Assembly (NCBI GenBank): GCA_028673005.1
Contig: CM054113.1
Location: 65,176,850-65,240,849 of the forward strand
Reading direction: 5' to 3'
From: Tanypteryx hageni
Taxonomy: Eukaryota > Arthropoda > Insecta > Odonata > Petaluridae
DNA: 64,000 bases
Positions 12,895-25,425 of the stretch are shown here, one piece after another (the stretch's first letter is position 1; each line of letters begins with the position of its first letter). The position numbers and the translations under genes are program-made. Under the pieces are notes generated by a model. It was not told the origin of the DNA and ran no database searches. It saw only the letters and a list, made by a program, of their open reading frames with translations.

Positions 12895-13035
12895 GTAGTA
12901 TATTAAGAAAGTATTGAAATCGTGAAAAAATTCGACTTCGAGATTTTGATGGAAATACACGTTTTACGTGTCCCTGAGTCCATAAAAGTGGTTTTCGCCA
13001 TGCCGTCTGTCTGTTTGCCATACTAGACCCCAAAC
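12895..13035 (+). repeat. Interspersed repeat with 'attcgacttcgagatttt' core
   Basis: Shares a core ('gaaagtattg', 'attcgacttcgagatttt') and the downstream 'cctgagtcc' with the copies at 15048-15365 (inverted) and 63348-63425. Non-coding; family unknown. Confidence 0.7.
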
Positions 13036-13201
13036 GCGCATATTAAATCGAATGATATGCCGTATTTATGCAATATATCATCTTTTGCAGAACTTGTTTT
13101 CATAAAAATGATATTGTATAAAAATAAAGGGTAGTTTATTTTTGGTGATTTTTTGAAAAACGTAATTTACTCAAAAATGGCTCCATTTATCCTCTTCACA
13201 C

Positions 13202-13497
13202 CAGCGACGTAACTAGGAGCGGAATGACCCACGGCAAAATATTATCGATGGACCCTCTCCCCCTTCTCCCCAACCCAACATATACATATTTTCAATTAAT
13301 ACTGAAACCCATTGTAAAACCTATCAAGAAGCGCTTATTAATCAATTAAAGGAATATGCTGTAAAGGTTGGGCTTTTTCAATTACTCTTTCCAAAAATAA
13401 TGATTAACTGTAAAGTCGTTCAGAAATTAGGATAAAAAGAAAAATCGTTACCGGAAAAATTCGAGGAGTCAATGGCATTTGGCCACCTACGCCACTA
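13202..13497. mobile_element. Probable degraded hAT-type element
   Basis: Starts cagcgacgtaactagg and ends ctacgccacta, resembling the CAGTGGCGTA termini of the element at 12370 with a few substitutions. The flanking 8-mers do not clearly match, so the boundaries and class are tentative. Confidence 0.4.
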
Positions 13498-15047
13498 CCT
13501 CATACCATCCTCCTCTATTGGAGCCACAGGGGAGTCAGGCCTTCGAAGATATCCCTTTGCATGAAACAACCTCCTCGATCTCTGTATTTTCATATGTATA
13601 ATTTACTAAAACTTTTATACATAATAAGGACCATCAGAATGAGCCGGAACGCTGTTCCTATTTGTCACACGCGTCGGTAATATCGTTCCGTCTCGTCAGA
13701 CATTTAGTAGTGATACCGTTCCGGAAAGTTAGCTTGATCGCAAATGTGATGGGTTCAAATTAATAAAAAACAGAATATGAATTTTTAACTGATAATAAAT
13801 TATTTTAGCTATCACTATTCATATTGATTTTGTTTCTCGCAAGATAATTTTTTTTTAGGAAGGGGAGGGGAAGATGGAAAGGCATTTAGCCTCGGGACAA
13901 CAATTTCAGCAAGATTTTTGATAATTACATTGCCGTCAAGGCATTTGTCGTTAAAATGTCAATATTTCTCCAAAATATAGGATTAAACGTTTAATATGAG
14001 CGATTGCGAGCTGTAGCCGGAAAAATAGGAATCGAATAAAAAAGTTCATTAATTATATTTTAAAATATTTCAAACCGTTGGTCAGTTTTTTCTAATTTTG
14101 ATTTACAAAAGACTGCCTGCATGTAGTAAAGTCCATTTTTACGTGTTACCTTATGAGAAATAGAAATAATCCTCGGGAGTCGAACCTGGGTCTTTTTTCC
14201 ACATTTGTTTTCGTTAAGCAATTTTAATATGTGAATCAAGCGTTCATGTAAAATTTCGAACCATCATCTCTTACCGTTTTCGAGATATAATCGATTAAAA
14301 AGCACACTATACAGAAAGACAAAAAGACACAATGGAAACTACATTAGGGGCGATTGAATACTATCTGCACCAGGTCAGAGTGCGCAGAACATCGCCATCT
14401 ATAAACGCTCGTTGAAAAACACACGCACCGATTCTCTTTTATGATTTTCAGCTATTTCTGTATGCGAATTTCGTGTCCACTGTCTTCGATTCCAATGCCA
14501 GAACAAGTGTTCCGTTTCGTAGTATTTTCCATTTCGAGCAATGACTATCGTAGAGAAATATATACCATGACAAAAAACACTCCGGCCACGATTCAGGCAC
14601 GGAAAACATTCCACAACCAATCAAGTAGGTTCAACAATCTCCCTTATTCCACTTTTTTACAGATAAACCATCTCACTAAAACATTGTCGTTCTTTTTTTC
14701 AATATTTTGGTGATAATTTTACTGAAATCAGTGATATGACCACACTAAAAGTGAAAACATGTTTTTTAAAGACGAATGTCAACAATTAATGGTCACAAAA
14801 ATGCATACCGTTTCACCGAATAAAATTTCGAGCGTATTTCAAATCTATTTCTAGGACAAAATCAAGAGAAACTATTTGTTTTAAGTTAAAGTAAATTTAA
14901 TTAATTAAAATTTTTCAATATTATCCTAAATTTATCATGAAATTTTCACATTAATCTATCACTTGTTTTTTAATGTAAACAAAAACAACAAGTGAGGGAA
15001 TAATTGCTGAGAAACACGAAAAACATTATAAACTTATTTTTATGTAA

Positions 15048-15365
15048 AACTAGCTGAAGTACCTGGCGATGCCCGGGCTACGCCCGACTTCTTCGGCGAA
15101 TAAAATTTTGTGTCATATGGTAACACAATCATTTCAACTTTTGCGCATTTATTCATGTCCATAGAAACAATACTTTTCCCTATACTACATATGGATGAAG
15201 TAAAAATCCTATCAAATACAGACAGACAGACTGACAGACTCAGAAATCATCGCGAAAATAGTCTAAACGTGTTCAGGGGACCTCAAAACTTGTATTTCCG
15301 TTGAAATCTCGAAGTCGAATTTTTTCATGAAAACAATACTTTCTCGAATATGGAGAAAGTAAAAA
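15048..15365 (-). repeat. Interspersed repeat, fuller copy
   Basis: Starts 'actagctgaagtacctggcg', a terminus type common in arthropod repeats, and contains two related modules ending 'aaacaatactttt...' and 'aaacaatactttctcgaatat'. The 15283-15365 module is the inverse of the repeats at 12895 and 63348. No open frame. Confidence 0.65.
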
Positions 15366-15589
15366 CTAATTCTGAGATATCTCTGATACCTAAGAATTGG
15401 GCCGGGAGGGTCCATGGAGATCCGGAGGGAACGGGAGCATATGTGAGAGTAATAGGATTTCGAGTTCAACAATGCAATCGGTGCCTAATGTCAACCAATT
15501 AGGTAAACATATGGTGATGTAATAATCAAAATACATAAAATATTCCATTAATTTCTATATTATTACTTTTTTACTGCGACACATTCATT

Positions 15590-17490
15590 ATAAATAGCTT
15601 GCTCTGGAGATCGGGTTGGTTTATTTGCCAGTTTAGATCTTGTGATTTTTTAAGCGCTTGCAGTATGCAAGCACTGACAACTTGTTCACATATATCTATA
15701 ATAATATAGCTACTTGTGCCTCACTCACTCACTCACTGATACAAAACTAGAGCTAGAAATCTGAAAATTGGCATGTAGGTAGGTCGAGTGGGACAACCGA
15801 CGAAATAAATCGAAAATAGAAAAAAAATAATATTTAAGGGGTCTTTTTAACCCCAATGTTCCATTTAAATATCCCATAAGAAAAGCATGGGATTCAGTGC
15901 AAGGCTTTCTAAAAATGCCTTTTTAAATTACTTAAAATTGGGATACGAATTCGAGAAAAGATCAGTTGTCTAGCTGAGAGAACGGATTTTTTTATTTTTG
16001 AAGGCAAAATTCAAATACATACCAAATTAGCGAAAATATAAGCTTTAAATCGGAAAAAGTGTGAATTTCTTCTTCTTTTCAACAATGAAAATCTTTAAAT
16101 ACTATGGCAACGACCTCAATGCTTTTAAATGGATCTGATATTATACGTTACGATTGCAGTGATTTAATGCTTTTGATGAAAATTAATGCCGTCATAAAGA
16201 ATTACAGTTGCACATCCATAACTCGAATCTCAAGGAAAAGTAATTATTAGAGAAATAGAAAATTCAGCTATGGAAATATATTTTTAAATATTTGTATATA
16301 TACGGTGGAACTTCTATAAATCGAATCTCTAAGGAAAGCAACAATTATTCAAGTTATAGAAAATTCGAGTTACGGAAATATATTTTTCATTTTTCTTTGA
16401 TTGAATTAACATCATGTTAATTCCCATAAGCATATAACTCTAATTTTCAATATCATGCATATTATGAACCAATATTTTCTTCCGATATTATGTAAGATTT
16501 TACTCTATCCAAAACACTAATTGCATCGCGCACTGTGATTGAGGGTATCATAGATAATTGCAATTCTCAGGTACTACTGAAAGCAAAAACATAACGATTA
16601 AATTTGGGTTATCGACTGTAGGAAAGAGCGAATAGGTTTGTTTTTCTCCAGGACTATAAGGAATCACAATAGGAGTAGGTACTTCAAGAAGTGTTACAGA
16701 GCTGAAACTTGGCATGAATATAGGTCATCGGGTACAACCTCTGGAAAATCCGAAATTCCAGATAATGTTATATTTAAGGGGTGTTTTTGAACCCAATGTC
16801 CAATTTTAAACACCCATTAGAAAATCACTGAAAACTGTGCAGGGCTATATAAAATTGCTTTTTTAAATTATTTAAGATTAAGATAAAAAGTCGATACATG
16901 CACAATACTGCGGAAAAAAGAATGAAATTTATTTTTCTTGACTTGCGTAAAAATTTGATTTTAATTATAAAATTATGAAAATTGTTTTGGTTTTCAACAA
17001 TGAAAAATATTAACTACCATAGCAAAGACTCCAATGCCTTTCAATGGGAATTGATTTTCCATACTTTAAGAGCATTGATTTAATGCTTATACTGCATTAT
17101 AATTCATTTGATTTCAGCCAACGACGTATACATATGATGACGTGATAATTTTAAATTAATTTTTTCATCCGGATACATATTAAAAGGCACGGATACACCA
17201 TAATCATTACTCCCAAAATATCATAATTTTTACATAAATTTTAGTGTAACATATAGGCTATTGTCTTTATGATGATTATAGTTATTTCTGAGCCATGAAA
17301 CGTGAAATTCGAAAACTTGGACGCGAGCCGATTGCCAGAGAATTTAGAAATTCCGGATAGACGCCTTAATTTCGCAGAAAATGAAAACTTTTATCTTATT
17401 TAAATGGGCAATTCAAATGCTGTCGCGTTGGTTTACTTACGAGTTTAGATGTTGGTGTATGGTGACTTTTTAAGCGCTTGCAGTATGCAA
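15590..17490. repeat. Two diverged copies of a dispersed repeat
   Basis: The phrase 'ttttttaagcgcttgcagta' occurs at about 15645 and 'tttttaagcgcttgcagtat' again at 17465, and the blocks 15750-15960 and 16690-16900 align ('gaaact/gaaaattggcatg', 'atatttaaggggt', 'aaaatgcctttttaaatta'). Related pieces lie at 19130-19440 and 32980-33080. At 16205-16290 and 16308-16390 a roughly 100-bp block is duplicated ('taactcgaatctcaaggaaa'). No frame survives; the family is unknown. Confidence 0.6.
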
Positions 17491-19784
17491 CAAATCGTAA
17501 ATATATATTATATATGTATATATATATCCTATACGCTATATATGTAAGAAGCAGCTATTTATAATGATTAGACAAGCGATTCATTTATTCAATATACTTC
17601 AACCTAACAACGAGATGCCTACTATAACTAAACAAAGACGTTAAGGTGTCAAGCACAAGGTAAGAAAAACTTATCCTAAAAATTTGGATCCTTCCTTGAA
17701 TATTTCTTGAGATATTATGGACAAAGTCTGAAAGACAAACTGTGTGCACTTACATAATATTTAAACATTTGCATAAAACTGAATATTAAATGCTTAAAAG
17801 TAAAAGCAAACTTTTACTCACTCAAAACAGTGCAAATGCTTTTATCATTTGCCTATTCTTTTAGCTAAGTTTTTTACTTTTACCGTTTTGTTAAAGCATT
17901 TGCAAAGTTTTTATTCACTTGGCTCATTATGCTAAAAATATTTCTAATAACTTGAAATACAATACTTGAAAGAATTCTTAAATGAAGGAACAATATTTTC
18001 CCATTAACTCTATGATTTCGGCTAATTTAATGCTTTGAAAAATCACGAAAGTTTAAAAAAAATCAGGAATTCATACGCGGGAAAGAATTTTTTAAAAGAT
18101 AACATCGAGTAGAAATTCATAACCCTGAGATTTTTTCAAGCATTCCAAGAATTCAGCCGGCATTCATGACCATTCGCAAATTCCATTTTAGAATCGCGAC
18201 AATTGGACGATCCCACGAATCTAACTGTAGTTTCGGAAGAGGAAATATGTCCAAAAAACCTTCAGCTCCAACTAAGACGTCAACTCACACGCACACATCC
18301 CACCCCTCATTCATTACCGTCGTCTCTCTTCGCCGCCCTCTTAGCGCCCTGCTAAATTATGCCCTCAATACCTCGGGACCTCGACCCGGCACACGTCTCG
18401 ACCCCTTCTCCATCTCAAAGTCCTCATCCCTCCAAAATCCTCTCGAAACCCTTTCAACGCCCCTCACTCCCTTATCTCCCATCACCACCAATATCCCCGT
18501 GCACCGCGGAGTCCTCTCCTGAACTCTCGACCGACTGCGCACAATCTCTCCAACAAACTCGATTTCCTGAAAGTTACAAAAAGTTACGCATTATCTTGTC
18601 ACACCCTCTTCCTCTCACTATCTCCATTTCTCTTCTTATCTGCTCCCTCGGGAGAGATACGGCCTTCCTCTCCCTCTCTCTTCCTTATAACAATGACTCT
18701 TCTTTCGCGTTGCTGCGAAACACTAATGCTAGTTTGGATAATATTTTCTTCTGTCATTTCCAACTTGCGTTCACTCGACTCTAATCTTGAACTGTCAAAC
18801 TTTCACTCTATGCTTTCACCCAAAGAATCGTGCCCGAGACTCATTCTCTCTTAGAATTTGTCCCTTAGAATCCTCATGTGTGCTCCTCCAAATTAATTTT
18901 CTGAATTTCATCTTGCGGAGTACTGTTTAAAATTTTAGATGTGCTTCCACTCGTATATAAAGAACGGACGTCCCCGGTTTAATCTTCTAAGCATTAATCT
19001 TATGAAGATTAAACCCAAAATACTTCAATAACATTATGAATGACGTCTACGTTATTTTTAGCGCTTATTTTCTAAAAAATCTAATCGCTTATCCATTCGG
19101 TTTGTCTGTCCATCCGTCTGTTCCGGCAATATCTTTGAAATCCTGCAATTTGGAGAAACCAAATTTTCAGGTAAGATCGGTTCGATATGACGGCTAGAAA
19201 TGATCAATACTTGGTGGATCTAGGATCAGCTGCTTTGTTTCATTTCTATCCCATAGGAAAAGCATTACATCGATGCAGGGAATTATAAATTTGCATTTTT
19301 AAACTAGTTAAAATTAATATACGAGCTCGGGACGAGGACATGAATGAGAGCGAACAATTTCTTTTCATCCAAAATTTTATAGCTTTTAACAATAGTAAAT
19401 ATCAATCGCCATGGCACCGAATTCACTGCTTTTAAATGGGAAACATATCTCTCCATTAGGATGACCAACCGTCCCAAATTTGATGGGACAGTCCCTCTTT
19501 TTCCTCACTCGTCCCGCCTTGTTAAGTGCCACAACTTGCGTCCCGCTTTTTGAAAAATCTTGATTAATATCCCGAATCGTCATTTAAATCGTCCGGAATG
19601 CCCTCACTGGTCACACCAAGCTATCTGATATCTATTACACGTATCTATCTAAGGCTGACCCATCAATAAATGCACCACAAACAAGCCATCATAATCTGTC
19701 CCTCCTAATAGTTGGAATAATATGAAACTATGCAGAATGGCATAAGCTGTAATTTGGGAATAATTTTGAAACAGAAAAAATTCT

Positions 19785-19858
19785 GCTATGACGGTAGTTC
19801 AGTGGTAGAATATCCGCCCGGCAAGTGGAAGACCCGGGTTCAATTCCCGATCATAGCA
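19785..19858 (+). ncRNA. tRNA-like domain 1 of the composite element
   Basis: The D arm (GTTCAGTGGTAGAAT) and T arm (CCGGGTTCAATTCCCGA) resemble tRNA-Gly. Acceptor strands GCTATGA/TCATAGC pair perfectly, but three extra bases precede the D arm. The anticodon loop reads CCGGCAA, lacking U33. It lies in the loop between the two inverted-repeat arms. Likely a pseudo-tRNA acting as an internal Pol III promoter. Confidence 0.6.
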
Positions 19859-20085
19859 GAATTTTTTCCTGTTTCAAAATTATTCCCAAATTACAGCTTA
19901 TGCCATTCTGCATAGTTTCATATTATTCCATCAATTTCGGGCTTTGGCAATCTCACCATTTGAGAGGGAGGGGTTTTCTTCGACGTTCTCTTGGGGGACG
20001 TCCGTTGGGGCTGGTTGATACTGGCTTGGCTAGCCCGGACCCAACTAAGAAAAACACCCGCGTTCAGAAACAGGAAAGATTATCT

Positions 20086-20156
20086 GCTACGGTAGTTCAG
20101 TGGTAGAATATCCGCCCGGCAAGTGGAAGACCCGGGTTCAATTCCCGGTCATAGCA
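20086..20156 (+). ncRNA. tRNA-like domain 2 of the composite element
   Basis: Exactly 71 nt, the normal tRNA-Gly length, with all four arms foldable: acceptor GCTACGG/TCATAGC with one C-A mismatch and one wobble, D arm GTTC...GAAT, anticodon stem TCCGC/GTGGA, T stem CCGGG/CCCGG. The loop CCGGCAA would place GGC at positions 34-36 and has C instead of U at 33, so it should not decode normally. A and B boxes are intact. Confidence 0.6.
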
Positions 20157-20869
20157 GAATTTTTTCCTGTTTCAAAATTATTCCCTCCTAATAGTTGGCA
20201 AATATTTGAAAATGTCCCTCCTTGGCTTCCTGAAAAGTTGGTCGCCATACTCTACATAAAATATAATTGTAATGGTGACCATCAAGATAACGCTATGACG
20301 CCACACAGCATAACTTTTATTTAAACTAGACAACGCCTAAAAGAATGAAAATTCAGTTTCCTACTATCGATTTTTAAATACTCGTCGAATCGGCCCACAG
20401 ATTCGTTTCGAACACGAAAATTTCGGGTTTTTTTCGGGCTAATCTTTCGTCGTCAAGAGAAATCGCATTCTAGCTGATTTCAGGATACAATGTACCACTT
20501 AAAGCCCCCCTCCCTCCCCACTCCTCAGCGCTGTCAGTCTCCCTACCCTCCATTTTTTTAAAATTATATCGTAATTAATCGAGTTGTTAGAGTTGAGATA
20601 AAGAAATTATTAAATGGAGAATTGCGGTAAGAAGTTGATCGTTCAAATTTCGACCTTAGAGCGGAGAGATGCTAAGATAACTCTTGTGATTAAAATAAAA
20701 AAGCTAGGAGAGCCCAGAAATACTATTTCATTTTCACCCGTCATTCTGAAACAAAATGGCGGCCGTTTAAATTATTTAAAAATCTGTATTTCGGAAACGG
20801 CATGTCTGAGAGAAAAACCTCATGAACAAATAATATGCGTCTTGATAAGAGCTATCCCGAAAAATTATT

Positions 20870-20965
20870 TTCAGTTTAGCGAGGAGCATAACGCTGAAGT
20901 CCCTAGAGCGAGCGGAGGGCGGGGTTGACGCGCGTAGCGCGTAGGGGTAATGCCCCTAGTTATTG
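20870..20965. repeat. Possible transposon terminus
   Basis: A GC-rich patch, 'gacgcgcgtagcgcgtaggg' followed by 'gtaatgcccctagt', in AT-rich surroundings and containing the palindrome gcgcgtagcgcg. It looks like a repeat end, but no partner end or duplication was found. Confidence 0.3.
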
Positions 20966-21639
20966 CATATCATTGATAAAATGCTTTTACAGGTAAATTC
21001 TAGTATTATATAGATATTATGAGACCTCGATCTCAACCAAAGATGTAATCTTATGATGTCATAATCCTAAAACAAGAAAAATACGCCTCGTAATTTGCTT
21101 TCCAATTCTTCCCTCACTTGCTATTTGTTTAAATCGTTCATCCGATAATTACAAATAAGATACAAATTTGACTATTTCTAATTGCAGCAATGCATCTATG
21201 ACCAACACGAATAAATTCTAAATTGTCGTAGAAAAGTCGAAGGATTTGCATGAGAATCAGATTAAAATTTATTTTATTTATATTAATGCGACTTTATTTC
21301 CATTAGTTGGTTTCATTAAATATATAGTTTACACTAATTAAGGTGAGATTAAGGAACTAAGATTAAACGTTTTTAGCGTGTTATGCTAATTTTACCCTAT
21401 ATTGCCCATCTTTTAATTTAATTTTTCATTGATAAATTTTGTATTACTAAAACTTTGAATAAATGATATTACAATAAATATTTATATCTAACCATAATAC
21501 AGGGTCTGCCAATAAAAAGGAGACCTTGTAATACATGCTATAAAATCCATAGTTGCGAAATAACAAACTTAACTTCAACACGTTAAAATATACGTAACTA
21601 ACAATCCTTGTCCAAATCTGAAACCCAGAGGGGTAAAAT

Positions 21640-23580
21640 AAATAAACAAGTAGGGATGTACACGGGTTTCCCGTGGTACAGAAATGCTTTTCGTCAAATT
21701 CGCCGTAGTATAATCGTATACTAATATATTTGCTTGAAATCAGAACATTATTTTTCCTTATATTGTGGCAACTCTACTTTTTATATCCATTTTAAACATG
21801 TTCATTTCGTTTTGTCATTCTATACTCTCCCTATAAACGGAATTTATTTGAAATCTGTTCAGCCAATACCTTCGAAATTAATAGTTACAGAAAAATACTA
21901 ACATTGATATTGTGGTAGTCCTGCTTAGTCGACCCGGTTCGGATATAATAATTTTATTATTTATTTATATAAAGATTATATACATCATATTTGGTTAAAA
22001 TCCTTGCCGTCAGTCCTCTAGAATTACTTGTAAAAAATATTCTACTTTTTACCGTGGTAGCCCTGCTCTTTAGCTCAGTTTTAAACATTTTGATTTCATT
22101 ATGGTATGTTTTATAAATCTTATATACAAAATTTATTATAAATCCGTAGGGCCAATTCCTTCCAACTCCATAATTAGTGAAAGAATTTAATTTGTAATTG
22201 TGGTACCCCTGTTTGGCTGATTCAGTTTAAATAGGCTATTATGGTTTTCTATATCATCATCATAGGTAGTCTGTCCGTAGACAGGTCCGTGATTATTCTT
22301 GGTTAAACCTGGTTCTCCATATACTCCTATTTTTCGCTGTCCTCTTTATATCTTGATAACTCTCTTTCCCTTTCAAATCGTCTATCAGCTGAAACCTTTT
22401 CCTACCTCTTTCCCTTTTCCCATCTAGTTTTCCTTCTAACACGTCTTTAATCATACTCTCTCTCCTCAGGTAATGTCCAACCCAGTTAGCCTTCCTCTTT
22501 CTGATAGTCTGTATAATCATTCGCTTCTCTCCTATTCTTCGTAGCACTTCATCGTTTTTCATCCTATCTGTCCATTTTATCTTCAGCATTCTCCTCCAAG
22601 TCCACATTTCAAAGCTTTCCAAGTATTTGATGTCATTTTTCCTTAGCGTCCATGTTTCTGCCCCATACAATGCTATACTCCATACGTAGCATTTTATCAA
22701 CTTCTTGCGGATATCTTCCCTTATATTCCCTGTAAGTAGTTGTTTCTTTCTCCTGAAAGCCACTTTTGCTTTTCCTATTCTAGTTTTGATCTCATCCGTA
22801 CATTTTGCCTCTCGTGTTATGATACTTCCAAGGTATTTATATTCTGAAACTTGTTCTAATGGCTTTCCCCCAATAGTTATGTTCAGATTCTCTTCTTTAC
22901 CCGATATTCGAATGACCTTGGATTTTTCTGTATTTATTTCCATACCGTATTTTCTACCTGTTATCACTAGTCTATTTATCATTTTTTGTAGCTCCTCTTC
23001 CTTTCTTGCTAGAAGTACTTGATCATCTGCGTATTTTACTGTTCTTATAATCCTTCCTCCAATTTTGAAATCCCCTGTGCCTTCTAAAGCTTCTTGCAAT
23101 AGACTTTCTCCATATATATTGAATAGGGTTGGCGATAGGCAGCAGCCTTGTCTATATATGTGTACATTATTAATATTATAATTTTTTTCAAATTTATGCA
23201 GACATTTCAACACAAATATGTGTAAAAAGTATGTTTTTTATTTCTTGTATTGTGGCAGCCCTGCTTTCTGTATCTATATCAAGCATCTTGATTTCGTTTT
23301 TTTATGTTACACGCCTCCTTTCAACAAATTTTCATTGAAATCGGTTAAGCCAATTCCTTCCAAATTCATAATTACCGAAACGTTTAACTTTGTAATTGTG
23401 ATACCCCTGCTGAGTCGATCCGATCCAAATATGTCATTTTGGTCATTAATTTATGTGAATATTATATGTACCAAATTTGGTTTAAATCGGTTCAGCCAAT
23501 TCTTCCCTGATATATGCGTACGGACGGACGGACATCACGAAGATAATAGTGCTTTTCAGCAATGACGAAAAGCACTAAAA
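21640..23580 (+). repeat. Long repeat made of partly repeated units, split by a LINE
   Basis: Units of roughly 150-250 bp recur with the phrase 'tgtggtagccctgc' or close variants (21765, 21910, 22050, 22200, 23252, 23400) followed by 'gattcagtttaaa' or 'gatccgatccaaat', and 'caattccttccaa' at several sites. The right end has 'gacggacggac' and 'atgacgaaaagcac', matching the inverted copy at 1-160. The LINE at 22255-23150 interrupts it. Coding potential: none seen. Confidence 0.7.
22255..23150 (-). mobile_element. 5'-truncated LINE, C-terminal reverse transcriptase
   Basis: A minus-strand frame ending at 22293 encodes about 285 residues of the back half of a non-LTR reverse transcriptase. Visible motifs are QGCCLSPTLFNIYG, the active-site KYADDQVLLA (YADD), EYKYLGSIITREAKCTDE, LYGAETWTLRK and FEMWTWRRMLKIKW, typical of the RTE-like 'endonuclease-reverse transcriptase' group. 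The 3' end carries a short (ATG)n-type tail (atcatcatcat at 22251-22261 on the plus strand). Flanking tctatat at 22248-22254 and 23151-23157 is a 7-bp target-site duplication, so truncation falls exactly at the QGCC motif. The endonuclease and N-terminal polymerase are missing, so it cannot move by itself. The C-terminal frame has no stop, which suggests a fairly recent insertion. The clade is inferred, not tested. Confidence 0.85.
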
Positions 23581-24179
23581 ACACTATAAAATGCGTGCTA
23601 ACCTTAATTAGCTCTTTTTAAGAACAATCGGTTGTTTTACTCGGTCCATCCATCTGTTACAAGCGATATCTCAGTAAGAGATAGGTTAGAGATTTGAAAT
23701 CTGCAGGACAGGTTCCTCCAATCAATAGCCGGAGACCTTTTTTCACTTTGACCGTCCGTTGGCCCACCCATCCGTCCGTGCAAACGATATTTCACGAATG
23801 GGTGAAGCTAGATTTTGGAAATTTTCAGGACTGGTTCCTTGAATTAACATTAAAGCCATCAGGTTATGGGTCAGATCTCCATTCAAATTAAAACATTTAA
23901 TTTGTTATAAAAATTACCGTTGCAACTATTAATATTACCTGGTTGTATATTTTAGTTGTTATTGGAGCTTATTTTAAAAGGGAAACGTAATAACAAAGAA
24001 ACCGCAAGGGTATTTGGATCGTCTTTATAAAGTTAATAAGTAGTGCCAAGAATTCAAATATGAAAACCCGGTGGATTATGGCATCGGGGAGCAATAAAAT
24101 GTACAGTGAACAAATCAGGTATGTCAACCTACTAAGAAATGTGCCGACATGAAAATGAAATGAACTACCAACCAATAGG

Positions 24180-24490
24180 TTTGTTTATTTGTATGGAATT
24201 TCTAGCAAATCAGCCTCTCGGACTATTATAGCCATAACTCCTTCCACACCAGACACACACAAGGGAGGAAGAAAACCCCGTGCCTACTCTTTACGAAGAG
24301 CACCGAGGGGGCCAACTGCTAAACGTCGCTTCCGAAGACGGAGCGCTGACTTGCACGGTCTTCTCAAACCACACCACTAGTAGGGGACGGGACGATCTCA
24401 GGTTGAAATATCTGACCTCCGCTGTATTTGAACCCGAGACCGTTGCGTGAAATACCAACACACCAGCCACTCAATAACCGCAACCCCTCC
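24180..24490 (-). mobile_element. tRNA-derived SINE
   Basis: Read on the minus strand, a tRNA-like head runs from about 24480: an A-box-like 'tggctggtgtgttgg' and then a B box 'gggttcaaatac' about 40 bases later. A GC-rich body of about 230 bp follows, and an A-rich 3' end, 'atacaaataaacaaac', at about 24180-24195. This order fits a SINE transcribed by Pol III. Short frames inside it are not genes. I found no clear target-site duplication. Confidence 0.65.
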
Positions 24491-25166
24491 ACCCCCAACA
24501 CTAGGTGAATCGTGCTAAAGAACATTTTTGGAAAGTTTGGGAAATTAATAGAGAATACAGGAAAACTTATTGAAAGATTTTTGGTCGCGTTATAAATGAG
24601 TCTGATGGTAACATTCAGTCAATGTCTAAATAAAATAAAAACTTGAACACGCAACATATTACGTTTTCTATTTTCATGGCATTCTTAAATTAGTTATGGG
24701 TTTCAAATGTGCACAAGTATGCTATTAAAGGCGTATTTAGCGTATTGAAGTTGAATTTGAATTTTTCATATCTATGTATATGATTTTATAGCATATAGTG
24801 TAGTCTCCTTTTTTGGAAGTCCTTGTATATTTTTTTTAACATTTCGCAGCATTTTAGAGTAGAATGTAACCTCAGAAAAATTTGGGCAGAAAAAATTTAA
24901 AAACTGCAGAAAACGCGATAAAAGATCACAAATGACGTCAAGCGGTAAAGCTACTGATTCATGCAAAACGATATATGCAGAGAGAGAAACATTTTAAGAA
25001 ACGTGCAAAAAACAAGCGCAAATTTCCATCTTCGGAACAAATGTTCGTATTTTAATTTATTTTGTTTCAATTTTTATTAAACTTTTATTTTATAAACAAG
25101 TCGGCGGCTCTCAAATCTTTTACAAAATTGTTATGGTTTATTTCTTATTTAAAACTAGGCTAATAT

Positions 25167-25425
25167 ATGGAACACCAAAATATCTCAAGAGCAACCACTT
25201 CAAAATCAAAAATTAAAAAAGTACCTATCTCAGGTATCTCCAATAACCACAACAAGGTTATAAAAACAGATGCGCATTTCGGCTACAATGCAGCCGTCTT
25301 CAGTGGTGATTCAACGAAAGATAACATTGTTGTGGCTATTCGAAGTAATTGAATGAAATACTTTTATAAACTTTTCATTTTTAAGGCCTTGTTCTTGAAA
25401 TTTTTCAGCTACAAGACGAGCTCGA
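25167..25425. repeat. Diverged copy of the caagaacaagc foldback family
   Basis: Contains 'aataaccacaacaaggttat', 'agatgcgcatttcggctaca', 'gcagccgtcttcagtggt' and, at the right, 'cttgttcttgaaatttttca', matching the foldback elements at 39662 and 45592. The left terminus has decayed. Confidence 0.65.

Larger units (their letters stand above)
19699..20198. mobile_element. Composite element with two tRNA-like domains
   Basis: The element (19716-20181) sits between perfect 17-bp direct repeats, tccctcctaatagttgg (19699-19715 and 20182-20198). From left to right it has an inverted-repeat arm of about 75 bp, a tRNA-like domain, the complementary arm, about 150 bp of unique DNA and a second tRNA-like domain followed by part of the arm. 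A 17-bp duplication suggests target-primed retrotransposition, as for SINEs, yet long inverted repeats are unusual for SINEs. A related copy is at 47453-47792. No protein is encoded. Confidence 0.8.

Noticed and set aside
13620..13740. GC-richer patch suggesting an exon
   Set aside because: Stops in all frames and no splice signals in phase.
16300..16640. Pogo/Tigger-like end 'cggtggaacttctataaatc'
   Set aside because: No matching inverted end or TA duplication was found; the block is better described as a local duplication.
18166..18784. Two overlapping plus-strand frames rich in Ser, Pro, Leu and Thr
   Set aside because: CT-rich composition and no recognised family; no donor in phase with a following exon was found.
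19785..20156. Genuine tRNA-Gly genes
   Set aside because: The anticodon loop CCGGCAA lacks U33 and would give GGC rather than a Gly anticodon; copies are embedded in a mobile element.
19730..20324. Three plus-strand frames of 61-93 codons
   Set aside because: They read through tRNA-like domains and inverted repeats of a non-coding element.
21500..24830. Mariner-like phrases 'aaaaaggagac' near 21520 and 24805
   Set aside because: Too short, no paired inverted ends and no transposase remnant between them.
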